Source: Oscillospiraceae bacterium (GTDB lineage: Bacteria > Bacillota > Clostridia > Oscillospirales > Acutalibacteraceae). From it: a stretch of 63,354 nucleotides of DNA. The position numbers and the translations under genes are program-made. The stretch's first letter is position 1. Every line of letters begins with the position of its first letter. Below, piece by piece: positions 9,035-17,123 of this stretch. The notes below the pieces were generated by a model. That model was not told where the DNA came from and searched no databases. It worked only from the letters and a program-made list of their open reading frames with translations. The stretch covers positions 1-63,354 of the forward strand of contig JAAYOC010000030.1 in NCBI GenBank assembly GCA_012520505.1, in the 5' to 3' direction.

Positions 9035-9604
9035 ATGCAAATTTTACTTGAAACATCAGCGAGACATTTACATGTGTCACAGGAAGACCTTGAGACCCTC
9101 TTCGGTGAAGGTTATGAGCTTACACCAATAAAGGATCTTTCTCAACCGGGACAGTTTGCCTGTCAGGAAAGAGTAGCTGTTGTAGGTGAAAAGGGACAGT
9201 TTCCTGCAGTTTCAATTTTAGGTCCGGTTCGTCCGGTGACACAGGTTGAACTTTCAGTGACAGACACACGCACAATTGGTGTAGAAGCGTGCCTTCGCGA
9301 ATCAGGCGATATTGCCGGCACACCCGGTTGTAAACTTGTTGGACCAAAAGGGGAAGTTGAACTTAAAGAAGGCATTATCGTTGCTAAGCGACATATTCAT
9401 GCAACCCCAAAAGAAGCAGAAGCTCTCGGTGTAGTAGACCGGGAAATTGTAAATGTTAAGGTTAACTCTGTAGGTCGAGAACTTATTTTTGGCGATGTAG
9501 TAGTTCGTGTATCTCCAAATTACTCACTTGCAATGCATATTGATACAGATGAATCAAATGCAGCCGGAGTGGTTCCGGGTACAAGTGGCGAAATCGTCAA
9601 GTAG
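9035..9604 (+). CDS. pduL: Phosphate propanoyltransferase, PduL family
   Basis: PduL enzymes interconvert acyl-CoA and acyl-phosphate with two zinc ions and are unrelated to Pta. The 189-residue protein shows the duplicated PTAC domain with its metal-binding histidines: SARHLHV (His11, His13), AKRHIHA (His120, His122) and a third ligand in SLAMHID (His168). There is no N-terminal encapsulation helix and no microcompartment shell gene nearby. A housekeeping cytosolic phosphotransacetylase role (acetyl-CoA to acetyl-phosphate for acetate production) is therefore more likely than propanediol use. The 103-base leader is A-rich and repetitive, ending in AAGGAAG before the ATG. Confidence 0.92.
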   Translation: MQILLETSARHLHVSQEDLETLFGEGYELTPIKDLSQPGQFACQERVAVVGEKGQFPAVSILGPVRPVTQVELSVTDTRTIGVEACLRESGDIAGTPGCKLVGPKGEVELKEGIIVAKRHIHATPKEAEALGVVDREIVNVKVNSVGRELIFGDVVVRVSPNYSLAMHIDTDESNAAGVVPGTSGEIVK

Positions 9605-9639
9605 TAACGACGAAAACAAGTATAAAAAGTGGTAAGAGT

Positions 9640-9690
9640 AAGTACAAAAATAAGTACAAAGAAAAAGAATAAGTACAAAGAAGTAGTAAG
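9640..9690 (+). repeat. Degenerate repeat in the alaX-like gene leader
   Basis: AAGTACAAA occurs three times (9640, 9652 and 9671) in an A/G-rich spacer between pduL and the editing-protein gene. It is another short tandem duplication and has no visible function beyond the AAGG at the end. Confidence 0.65.
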
Positions 9691-9694
9691 GTAA

Positions 9695-10849
9695 ATGAAG
9701 ACAAAACAGCTATATTATGAAGACAGCGGAATAAAAGAGTTCACCGCCTGTGTGCTTTCCTGCACACAGTACGGTGACTCTTTTTGTGTTGTATTAGATA
9801 AGACTGCTTTTTTCCCGGAAGGTGGCGGCCAATGTGCGGATGTCGGTACAATTGGCGATGCAAACGTATTAGATGTTCAAATTGAAAATGATGAAATAGT
9901 TCATTATGTAGATAGGGAAGTATCAGATGAAGTTTTGTGTAAACTTGATTGGATGACTCGTTTTACAAGAATGCAAAATCATACGGCTGAGCATATTATT
10001 TCCGGAATAATACATAACACTTTCGGTCTTGATAATATCGGATTTCATCTTAGCAATGAAAGTATAACTTGTGACTATAATGGTGATTTAAATTGGGAAC
10101 AACTCAAAGAAATAGAAGTACTTGCAAATAAATATGTATTTGAATCAATTCCGGTTGAAATATCTTCACCAACAAATCTTGAAAACTTAGAATATAGAAG
10201 TAAACTTGACCTAGCAGAAGGTGTTCGGCTCGTTACTATATCTGGCGTGGATTGTTGTGCCTGCTGTGCTCCTCATGTAAAACATACCGGTGAGATTGGC
10301 CTTATCAAAATTGTAAATTTTGAAAGAGCGCATCATGGCACAAGACTTCATCTTCGCTGTGGATTCTTAGCACTCGCCGACTATGACGAAAAGCAGGACA
10401 ACATACTTCGTATTTGTGAATTGTTATCTGCTCGTCAATATGAGACGGCAGACTGTGTAGAACAGTTGCAACGTGCTAATAGTCAGCTCAAATTTGATAT
10501 GGGTAAAGCATCTGAAAGACTTGCTGAAATGAAACTTCAAACCATTGACAAGACGACAGAAAACTTGGTTGTTGAATTAGATAACGCAAACAAGGAAGCT
10601 CTTTTAACTCTTGCTAATGGCGGTAAAGAAAAAACAACAGGACTTTTTGTTGCACTTACAAAACAGGATGACGGATACCGTTATATGATAACTTCAGGTA
10701 CATCGCTTCCACTTTCAAAAATTGCAAAAGATATTAATCTTTGTCTTAATGGAAAAGGTGGAGGCAAAGATGATATGATTCAAGGCTCTTTTGAAACAAC
10801 TAAAGAAATTATAGATGAGTTCTTTAGGAATTTTACTCCAAATGTGTAA
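9695..10849 (+). CDS. Alanyl-tRNA editing protein (AlaX-L type, with DHHA1 domain)
   Basis: Free-standing editing enzymes of this family remove serine or glycine wrongly attached to tRNA-Ala. The 384-residue protein resembles the editing half of AlaRS. It starts with an AlaRS-like beta domain containing FPEGGGQ (40-46), then the zinc site HTAEH (His96, His100) completed by CAPHVKHTGEIG (Cys191, His194), then a coiled-coil region and a C-terminal DHHA1-like part with a Gly-rich GKGGGKDD stretch. It has no catalytic class II core, so it cannot charge tRNA. It could be cotranscribed with pduL, 90 bases upstream, through the repeat leader. Confidence 0.9.
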   Translation: MKTKQLYYEDSGIKEFTACVLSCTQYGDSFCVVLDKTAFFPEGGGQCADVGTIGDANVLDVQIENDEIVHYVDREVSDEVLCKLDWMTRFTRMQNHTAEHIISGIIHNTFGLDNIGFHLSNESITCDYNGDLNWEQLKEIEVLANKYVFESIPVEISSPTNLENLEYRSKLDLAEGVRLVTISGVDCCACCAPHVKHTGEIGLIKIVNFERAHHGTRLHLRCGFLALADYDEKQDNILRICELLSARQYETADCVEQLQRANSQLKFDMGKASERLAEMKLQTIDKTTENLVVELDNANKEALLTLANGGKEKTTGLFVALTKQDDGYRYMITSGTSLPLSKIAKDINLCLNGKGGGKDDMIQGSFETTKEIIDEFFRNFTPNV

Positions 10850-10949
10850 TGCTTTAAATTAAAATGAACAATATGATGCATAATATTTTAGGTTATGAAA
10901 AATGTTTGTTTAGATTTATTCGATTGCAAAAACCTTTTGTGGTAATTTT

Positions 10950-10979
10950 TTGACAATCTATTTGGATAAAGTGTATAAT
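10950..10979 (+). promoter_or_regulatory. Promoter of the uracil-DNA glycosylase-SDR pair
   Basis: Perfect TTGACA, 18 bases, then perfect TATAAT, 28 bases before the ATG of the glycosylase gene. Confidence 0.85.
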
Positions 10980-11006
10980 TGATTTACCGTGATTAAGGAG
11001 TGAAAA

Positions 11007-11543
11007 ATGAGAGAGCTTTTTAAGCAATGCAACGCCTGTAAAGGCTGCGAGCTTTACAGGAGCAGAACCAACTTAGTTTTTGGTGTCGGAAACGAAAAAG
11101 CGGATATTATTTTTGTCGGTGAAGCTCCGGGTGAACAGGAGGATCTTTTAGCCGAGCCTTTTGTAGGTCGTTCAGGAAAATTTTTAGATGAAATGTTGAG
11201 AGAAATAGGCCTTACAAGGGAAGATATATACATCGCAAATATAATAAAATGCAGACCACCCCAAAATAGAGATCCAAAACCAAGTGAACAGGATGCTTGT
11301 ATACATTGGCTTGAAAAACAAATAGAAATAATCGACCCGAAAGTAATTGTTTGTCTTGGTAGAATTCCGGCAACGAGGTTTATAGACAAAGATTTTAAGG
11401 TGACAAAGCAACATGGTGAATTGATTCAAAAAAACGGAAGAATTTATATGGGAACATTTCATCCTGCTGCAATTCTTAGAAATATGAACAATAAAATATT
11501 AATGCAAGGGGATCTTGCTAAGTTAAAGGAGATAAAATTATGA
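11007..11543 (+). CDS. Uracil-DNA glycosylase, family 4 (Fe-S)
   Basis: This enzyme removes uracil from DNA after cytosine deamination or dUTP incorporation, the first step of base-excision repair. The 178-residue protein has the family 4 motif GEAPGEQED (38-46), the PFVGRSGK loop, and a late HPAA loop (GTFHPAAILRN). Cysteines fit a 4Fe-4S cluster: CxxC at 11/14 (with another Cys at 8), then Cys82 (IKCRPP) and Cys98 (DACIHWLE). At 178 residues it is slightly shorter than the usual 190-220 but looks complete. Its stop overlaps the start of the SDR gene (ATGA). A dUTPase lies elsewhere in the window. Confidence 0.93.
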   Translation: MRELFKQCNACKGCELYRSRTNLVFGVGNEKADIIFVGEAPGEQEDLLAEPFVGRSGKFLDEMLREIGLTREDIYIANIIKCRPPQNRDPKPSEQDACIHWLEKQIEIIDPKVIVCLGRIPATRFIDKDFKVTKQHGELIQKNGRIYMGTFHPAAILRNMNNKILMQGDLAKLKEIKL

Positions 11544-12319
11544 AAAATGTAGTAATTACCGGGGCTTCTTCAGGAATTGGATTTGAAACCGCTAAAATCT
11601 TTTTAGATGAAGGCAACAAAGTTTATTGTTTAAGTCGCAGACCTTGTGAGCTTGAAAATGCAATAAACATTAAATGTGACATTACAGATGAGCAACAGGT
11701 AATAGATGCATTTAAACAAATTCCAAAAATAGATGTTTTGATTAATAATGCAGGATATGGAATTTCAGGAGCAACTGAATTTACAGAGCTTAAAGAGATG
11801 AGAGAACAGTTTGAACTCAATCTTTTTGCACATATTACCGTGACAAAAGCAGCTCTTCCAAAGCTTAAGGAATCAAAAGGAAAGATTATCTTTATTTCTT
11901 CTGCTGCGGCACCTTTCCCAATTCCTTTCCAGTCATTTTATTCAGCATCAAAGGCAGCTGTAGAGACAGTGTCTTCAGCACTTAAGAATGAACTTAAGAT
12001 GTTTGGTGTAGATGTTTCCTGTGTACGCCTTGGCGATACAAAAACTGCATTTACAGCGGAGCGTGAAAAGAGTTTTAAAGGTGATGATGTATACGAAGGA
12101 CTTATTGGTAGAAGTGTTGCTGTAATGGAAAGAGATGAGCAGAATGGTATGCCACCAAGTGCAATTGCAAAGGCAATTGTAAAGCTTTCAAAGAAGAGAA
12201 AAATGCCTCCGATTATTACAGTAGGGCTTCAGTATCAGTTCCTTTGCATACTTAAAAATATTGTTCCATACAGTATTGTAAATGAAATTATTGGTATGAT
12301 GTATATGCCAAAGAAATAA
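11540..12319 (+). CDS. Short-chain dehydrogenase/reductase
   Basis: This classical SDR of 259 residues has the NAD(P) motif TGASSGIG (7-14), NNAG (69-72), and the catalytic Ser at about 121 with Tyr134-x3-Lys138 (YSASK). Basic residues after beta-2 (SRRP) suggest NADPH. The C-terminal part is longer and hydrophobic, and the last 40 residues include a possible membrane-associated segment. The substrate is unknown. It overlaps the uracil-DNA glycosylase stop by 4 bases, so the two are coupled in translation, though their functions look unrelated. A strong terminator follows. Confidence 0.88.
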   Translation: MKNVVITGASSGIGFETAKIFLDEGNKVYCLSRRPCELENAINIKCDITDEQQVIDAFKQIPKIDVLINNAGYGISGATEFTELKEMREQFELNLFAHITVTKAALPKLKESKGKIIFISSAAAPFPIPFQSFYSASKAAVETVSSALKNELKMFGVDVSCVRLGDTKTAFTAEREKSFKGDDVYEGLIGRSVAVMERDEQNGMPPSAIAKAIVKLSKKRKMPPIITVGLQYQFLCILKNIVPYSIVNEIIGMMYMPKK

Positions 12320-12357
12320 GACAATTAAGTTTTAAAAGAGATATTTTTAAAAACATA

Positions 12358-12401
12358 AAAAAAGACCATAGGTGAGAATTCCTCTTACCTATGGTCTTTT
12401 T
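12358..12401 (+). terminator. Terminator after the SDR gene
   Basis: A long near-perfect stem (AAAGACCATAGGT with ACCTATGGTCTTT) ends in a T5 tract, 40 bases after the stop. It also separates this operon from the convergent tRNA-Arg gene. Confidence 0.93.
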
Positions 12402-12404
12402 AAG

Positions 12405-12481
12405 TGGCGCGCTCAGAGGGACTCGAACCCCCGACCTTCTGGTTCGTAGCCAGACACTCTATCCAACTGAGCTATAAGCGC
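12405..12481 (-). tRNA. tRNA-Arg (anticodon ACG)
   Basis: The minus strand folds into a full cloverleaf. The 7-bp acceptor stem is GCGCTTA with TGAGCGC, the D arm contains AGCTCAGTTGGATAGAG, the anticodon arm has the loop CTACGAA (anticodon ACG, read as inosine-CG after TadA deamination), and the T arm contains GGGGGTTCGAGTCCC. The 3' CCA is encoded. It reads arginine CGN codons. Confidence 0.97.
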
Positions 12482-12641
12482 ATATATAAATGAGCGGCCT
12501 AAAAACCGCTCAAATATATTATCATACGAAATATTAAAATGCAACAGGACTTTATTATCAACAAAAGCGATAATGTAAGATGGTAACAGTTAATAATGTA
12601 AGATGATAACAGTCAATTGTTGCTATAAAATATCAGCTTTA
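12482..12641. other. Spacer between tRNA-Arg and the zinc-ribbon gene end
   Basis: The AT-rich spacer contains a short hairpin (GAGCGGCC...GGCCGCTC-like pairing near 12491-12512) and a direct repeat of about 24 bases with the motif AATGTAAGATGRTAACAGT (12570-12615). No gene is visible. Confidence 0.5.
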
Positions 12642-13462
12642 TTACCAGTCAGAATCCCAATCGCCTCCGGAGTCCCAACTATCACCCGAATCCCAGTCAT
12701 AGTCTGAACCCCAGTCATCATCATCCCAGTCGTCGTCCCAGTTGTTGTCAGATTCATAGCTGTCCCAGTAGTCGCTATCTGAAAAGTCCGAACTTCCGTA
12801 ACTGTCATCATATGAACTGGACTCATAATAGTCTTCCCAATCGTCGTAGAAATATGGGTCATCTATTGGTGTCCATTCTTCTGCATAATCATCGTAGAGA
12901 TACCAGTCACCATCGGTGTAATAGTAGCTCCTGTCATTAGCAGTATAATAACCACGACTTGGCGAATTATCAAATATAGCGGAAAGGATAAAAAATGCAA
13001 AGAGTATTGCAAATATTATTAGAAGAATTTTTCCAAGACTTGGCTTTTTAGGTCCTTTGGAATTAGAACCCGAATTTTTTTTATACTTGCCGGAGCCTTT
13101 GCTCTACGTTCGTTAATTTCTGCTTTAAGTTTCTGATAGATTTCGTTTACAGCATAAGACTCATCTTTTCCTTCATAGCGGATTGCACGAGAACCGTCTG
13201 CTTTGTTTTTATAAACTACGAAATCTCCCTGTGCATCTTCAAAGATTCCAAAAGCTTTTGGTTCTTTATAATCTTCTCCTATAAAAAAACGCATTTTTTC
13301 AAGAGGAAGATTTTTTTCAGCACAAAAAGCTTTAAGTTCTTCAATTGTTTGAGGAACACCTGTAGCAGCTCTTACAACATGTTCATTCGGAGCACCACAG
13401 TTAGAGCAGACTTCGTCTGTATCGTCTATCATAAAGTCACAATATTCGCATTGTTGTTTCAT
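12642..13462 (-). pseudogene. Zinc-ribbon membrane protein with Asp/Trp/Ser/Tyr-rich tail, broken by a one-base frameshift
   Basis: The first frame (ATG at 13462 behind GAGG) encodes a zinc ribbon (Cys5, Cys8, Cys19, Cys22) and a soluble domain of about 90 residues typical of clostridial hypothetical proteins (PKAFGIFEDAQGDFVVY). It then runs out of frame at an A8 tract (plus-strand T-run 13075-13082). One extra A would join it to a second open frame encoding a hydrophobic span (about ILLIIFAILFAFFILSAIF) and a striking C-terminal tail of Asp, Trp, Ser, Tyr and Gly ending in GDWDSDW. The restored protein is 273 residues. Both halves look well preserved, so decay is recent, or the shift is a slippage site or a sequencing error. 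Its function is unknown; the acidic aromatic tail would face outside if the N terminus is cytosolic. Confidence 0.85.
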
Positions 13463-13504
13463 TCCATTCACCTCACGTTTTATTATAAGATTTTGCCATC
13501 GGTG

Positions 13505-13534
13505 TTGTCAATTTGAAATGATAAGTAGTATAAT
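13505..13534 (+). promoter_or_regulatory. Promoter of the DUF2804 gene
   Basis: TTGTCA, 18 bases, then TATAAT, in the gap between divergent genes and 31 bases before the chosen ATG. Confidence 0.75.
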
Positions 13535-13565
13535 AAAAGTGATTATTTTATGTGGAGGTTTTGAA

Positions 13566-14612
13566 ATGCAACACAAATTAACACCGGGTCCTCTTCTTGA
13601 TGAGCAGGGTAAGCTTTGTGAATGTGGTTATGCTACAAGTTTAGTAAAGCAGTATGACAGAAACGCAATCAAGGCACCCAAATTTAGAATTAAAGAATGG
13701 GATTATTATCTTATTACAGCAAATGATTTTGCGTTTGCAATGACCATTGATGATAATTCATACATGGGTCAAGAAAGTGCATCTGTTTTGGATTTTACAG
13801 ATAAAGATAATCCGTGGGAACATACTTCAGGTATAATAAAGTTTTTTACAAATGGCAAAATCGGAATGCCTTCGACGTCTGAAATAGGCGATGTAGCTTA
13901 TGATTCAAAAAAAGTGAAACTTAAGGTGACAAACGATGGTAAAACTCGTCATCTTACTTGTCATTATAAAAATTTTGATGGCAAAAATGATTTGGATATG
14001 GATATTGTTTTGACTGATTTTCCTGAAGATTCAATGGTAGCAGCCGTTCCTTGGAAAAATCATCCAAGACATTTTTATTATAACCAAAAAATTATCGGTA
14101 TGAAGGCAACGGGTACAGTTGCGTTTAGAGGAAAGACATATACATTAGATGAATCCAATAATGCTTTTGGTTTACTTGATTGGGGTCGTGGAGTCTGGAC
14201 ATATGATAACACTTGGTATTGGGGTGCCGGTCAAACCAGATTACCTGACGGACACACTTTTGGATTTAATATAGGATATGGTTTTGGTGATACTTCAGCT
14301 GCATCTGAGAATATGTTGTTCTATGATGGAAAAGCACATAAGCTTGAAGAAGTTTCATTTAATATTCCAAAGACCGCTGATGGAAAAGATGACTTTATGG
14401 CACCATGGACATTTACCTCTTCTGACGGTAGATTCGAAATGGACTTTATTCCAATTCTTGACCGTGCTGCTAATATTACTGTTGGACCTCTTGGTAGTGA
14501 CCAGCATCAGGTGTTTGGTCATTTTTCAGGTACAGCAATTTTAGATGACGGAACAAAACTTGAGATAAAAGATATGTTAGGTTTTGCAGAAAAAGTAAGG
14601 AATAAGTGGTAA
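13566..14612 (+). CDS. DUF2804 domain-containing protein
   Basis: The 348-residue soluble protein matches the DUF2804 family by its central block FGLLDWGRGVWTYDNTWYWG and the beta-rich layout with repeated GTV/FRGKTY and HFSG segments. The fold resembles lipocalin-like hydroxyneurosporene-synthase relatives, but no enzyme activity is established for the family. The ATG at 13566 is chosen because GGAGG lies 7 bases upstream; an ATG 48 bases earlier has no site. It begins a two-gene unit: the next gene starts 5 bases after its stop. Confidence 0.85.
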   Translation: MQHKLTPGPLLDEQGKLCECGYATSLVKQYDRNAIKAPKFRIKEWDYYLITANDFAFAMTIDDNSYMGQESASVLDFTDKDNPWEHTSGIIKFFTNGKIGMPSTSEIGDVAYDSKKVKLKVTNDGKTRHLTCHYKNFDGKNDLDMDIVLTDFPEDSMVAAVPWKNHPRHFYYNQKIIGMKATGTVAFRGKTYTLDESNNAFGLLDWGRGVWTYDNTWYWGAGQTRLPDGHTFGFNIGYGFGDTSAASENMLFYDGKAHKLEEVSFNIPKTADGKDDFMAPWTFTSSDGRFEMDFIPILDRAANITVGPLGSDQHQVFGHFSGTAILDDGTKLEIKDMLGFAEKVRNKW

Positions 14613-14617
14613 AATTT

Positions 14618-16237
14618 ATGAAATTAACATTTTGTGGAGCTGCTCATGAAGTCACCGGCAGCTGCTATTTAATTGAGGCTTGTGGTAAAAATATTCTTGT
14701 AGACTATGGCCTCGAACAGGGATTTAATGTATATGAATCGGGTGAGATTCCCGTACCTGCTACTGAAATTGATTATGTTTTTTTGACACATGCTCACATA
14801 GATCATTCGGGAAGACTCCCATTGCTTTCTGCACAGGGATTTAAGGGTACAATATTTTCAACTAAGGCCACATACAGACTTTGTAATATTATGCTTCAAG
14901 ATAGTGCACATATACAGGAATTTGAGGCAGAGTGGAAAAATAGAAAGAGCAAGAGAGCGGGTAAAGAGCCAATTCTTCCACTGTATACAATGGATGATGC
15001 AATTGCCGTGCTTAAATGTTTTGAGTATCATAACTATAATGAAATAATAGAAATAGCGGATGGAATTCAAATTAGATTTATAGATGCAGGGCATCTTCTC
15101 GGTTCTTCAAGTATTGAAGTATTTTTGACTGAAAATGGAATTTCTAAGAAACTCGTTTTTTCAGGTGACATTGGAAATAATGACCAGCCGCTTGTTAATA
15201 ATCCTACATACATCACTGAAGCGGATTATGTGATTATGGAATCAACCTATGGCGATAGAGCCCATGGGTCAAGAAAGGACTATGTCGATTCTTTGGCCAA
15301 AGTTATTCAAAGAACCTTTGATCGTGGTGGCACTTTGGTTATACCATCTTTTGCTGTTGGAAGAACTCAGGAAGTTTTATATTTTCTTCGCCAAATTAAA
15401 GAACAGGGACTTGTAAAAGAACATGGTGATTTCAAAGTTTATGTAGATAGTCCTCTTGCAGTTGAAGCAACAAATATTTATAGCAGCTGTGAGTTGCAAT
15501 TCCTTGATAAAGAAGCGAGAGAATTAATTTCAGAGGGAAAAAATCCGATTGCGGTGTCAAATTTGCATCTTTCCGTATCAAGTGATGAATCTAAGGCAAT
15601 TAATTTTGACATGGATCCGAAGATTATTATTTCAGCATCCGGTATGTGTGATGCAGGTCGTATTAAACACCATCTTAAATATAATCTTTGGAGACCGGAA
15701 TCTACAATTTTATTTGTAGGATATCAATCTGTTGGAACATTGGGACGAATTATTGTTGACGGCGCCTCAACTGTTAAAATCTTTGGCGAAGAAATTGATG
15801 TTTCTGCTGAAGTTGTAAGACTTGACGGTATATCCGGTCATGCAGACATAAATGGTCTTTTGACTTGGATTCAAAAATTTGAAATTAGTCCACAACATGT
15901 ATTTGTCTGCCATGGTGAAGATGGTGTGTGTGATAGTTTTGCAGCAAAACTTCGTGATGAGCTTGGACTGAGAGCTTTTGCTCCTTATCCATATGCGAAG
16001 GTTGATCTTTTAACGGACAGTATTTTATCTGAAGGTAACAAAGTTAAGATTGAGAGAAAAATACAAAATGGCAACGGCAATGGTAATGGATTTAGAATTA
16101 ACAGCCCATATGGACGCCTTGTTCTTGCAGGTAAACGCTTGCAACAAGCAATTTTAAATAATGAGGGTGGTTCCAATAAAGATCTTGCAAAATTTGCGGA
16201 TCAAATCATCGCTCTTTGTGAAAAATGGGATAGATAA
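14618..16237 (+). CDS. MBL-fold beta-CASP RNA metallohydrolase
   Basis: The protein belongs to the metallo-beta-lactamase family with a beta-CASP insert, the group of CPSF-73-like and YSH1-like nucleases. Zinc ligands are visible in THAHIDH (56-62), with further histidine/aspartate motifs in DAGHLLGS and SGDIG. Beta-CASP hallmarks follow: ESTYGDR, PSFAVGRTQEVLY, the ISASGMCDAGR block and SGHAD. A short Asn-Gly run (NGNGNGN) precedes the C-terminal segment. Family proteins cleave RNA. The start at 14618 fits homologues beginning MKLTFCGA. A GTG 12 bases earlier has a better-spaced AAGGA, so four more residues are possible. Confidence 0.9.
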   Translation: MKLTFCGAAHEVTGSCYLIEACGKNILVDYGLEQGFNVYESGEIPVPATEIDYVFLTHAHIDHSGRLPLLSAQGFKGTIFSTKATYRLCNIMLQDSAHIQEFEAEWKNRKSKRAGKEPILPLYTMDDAIAVLKCFEYHNYNEIIEIADGIQIRFIDAGHLLGSSSIEVFLTENGISKKLVFSGDIGNNDQPLVNNPTYITEADYVIMESTYGDRAHGSRKDYVDSLAKVIQRTFDRGGTLVIPSFAVGRTQEVLYFLRQIKEQGLVKEHGDFKVYVDSPLAVEATNIYSSCELQFLDKEARELISEGKNPIAVSNLHLSVSSDESKAINFDMDPKIIISASGMCDAGRIKHHLKYNLWRPESTILFVGYQSVGTLGRIIVDGASTVKIFGEEIDVSAEVVRLDGISGHADINGLLTWIQKFEISPQHVFVCHGEDGVCDSFAAKLRDELGLRAFAPYPYAKVDLLTDSILSEGNKVKIERKIQNGNGNGNGFRINSPYGRLVLAGKRLQQAILNNEGGSNKDLAKFADQIIALCEKWDR

Positions 16238-16269
16238 ATAGTCTTTTAGACGGAGCTTAAATAGAACTT

Positions 16270-16309
16270 GCCAAAATTATGAGCATTTTTGTTCATAATT
16301 TTGGCTTTG
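16270..16309 (+). terminator. Probable terminator after the beta-CASP gene
   Basis: A 13- to 16-base-pair AT-rich stem (GCCAAAATTATGA with TCATAATTTTGGC) has a T-rich loop and an imperfect tail (TTTGTT). The weak T-tract makes it less certain than the others. Confidence 0.65.
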
Positions 16310-16366
16310 TTCATATTTACAGTTGTTCACATTTGTGGTTAAATATTAAGTGTATATCTCTATAAT
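16310..16366 (+). promoter_or_regulatory. Possible OmpR/PhoP-type direct repeats and -10 element upstream of the two-component system
   Basis: TTTACA (16316) and TTCACA (16326) are spaced exactly one helical turn apart, with TTCATA just before. This is the arrangement bound by PhoB/PhoP-like response regulators. A TATAAT lies at 16361, but no good -35 stands 17 bases before it, as expected for an activated promoter. Autoregulation by the adjacent response regulator is an inference. Confidence 0.45.
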
Positions 16367-16429
16367 TTTATTAAGATGCCTTTAAGGATAGAAATTTATC
16401 ATAGCTGTAGCTTGCAAGGAGGAGATTAA

Positions 16430-17119
16430 ATGAGCTTAGGAAGAATTCTTGTTGTAGATGACGATGCTAATATTTGTGAATTATTAAGACTTTACATGGA
16501 AAAAGAAGGCTTTTCTGTTACTATTGCAAATGATGGTGAAACTGCAGTTCGTGTTTTTTCAGAAGTGAATCCTGATATCGTAATTTTGGATATTATGCTT
16601 CCAAAAATGGATGGTTGGCAGGTATGTAGAGAAATTCGTAAAATATCTGATAAACCAATAATAATGGTTACAGCGAAGGGTGAGACTTTTGATAAAGTGC
16701 TCGGTCTTGAGCTTGGAGCAGATGACTATGTTGTAAAACCTTTTGACACAAAAGAAATTATGGCAAGAGTTAAGGCTGTTCTCCGTCGAACTGTTGTAGC
16801 TAATGAAGAGGAAGCAAAGCAAGTTGAATATGAGGATCTCTCAATCAACCTTACAAACTATGAGATGAAAGTTAAAGGTGAAGTAATTAGTACTCCACCA
16901 AAAGAACTTGAACTTATTTTTCATCTCGCATCAAATCCTAACCGTGTATTTACACGTGACCAACTTCTTGATGAAGTTTGGGGATTTGATTATTATGGCG
17001 ATTCACGTACAGTTGATGTACACGTTAAACGCCTTCGTGAAAAACTTGAAGATATTTCACCAAAGTGGGCTATTAAAACAGTTTGGGGTGTAGGTTATAA
17101 GTTTGAAATAAAGGAATAA
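16430..17119 (+). CDS. OmpR-family DNA-binding response regulator
   Basis: This 229-residue transcription factor has a receiver domain (1-120) with the acidic pocket Asp10-Asp12, the phospho-acceptor Asp54 (VILDIMLP) and the conserved Lys103 (VVKPFD). A winged-helix effector domain (about 132-229) ends in the typical TVWGVGYKFE. GGAGG precedes the ATG. It is followed 4 bases later by the sensor kinase and then by an HtrA protease, the same order as PhoPR/CssRS-like envelope-stress systems. The sensed signal is not evident from the sequence. Confidence 0.96.
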   Translation: MSLGRILVVDDDANICELLRLYMEKEGFSVTIANDGETAVRVFSEVNPDIVILDIMLPKMDGWQVCREIRKISDKPIIMVTAKGETFDKVLGLELGADDYVVKPFDTKEIMARVKAVLRRTVVANEEEAKQVEYEDLSINLTNYEMKVKGEVISTPPKELELIFHLASNPNRVFTRDQLLDEVWGFDYYGDSRTVDVHVKRLREKLEDISPKWAIKTVWGVGYKFEIKE

Positions 17120-17123
17120 TATT

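Noticed and set aside
8764-9080. Two hydrophobic minus-strand frames over the metA end and pduL leader
   Set aside because: Both arise from A-rich repeat sequence read backward, overlap a conserved gene, and lack start signals.
8932-9700. Bacterial microcompartment locus around pduL
   Set aside because: No shell protein, dehydratase or aldehyde dehydrogenase gene is adjacent.
12623-12862. Met/Thr/Gly-rich 79-codon frame on the minus strand
   Set aside because: It is an out-of-phase reading of the Asp/Trp/Ser tail of the zinc-ribbon gene.
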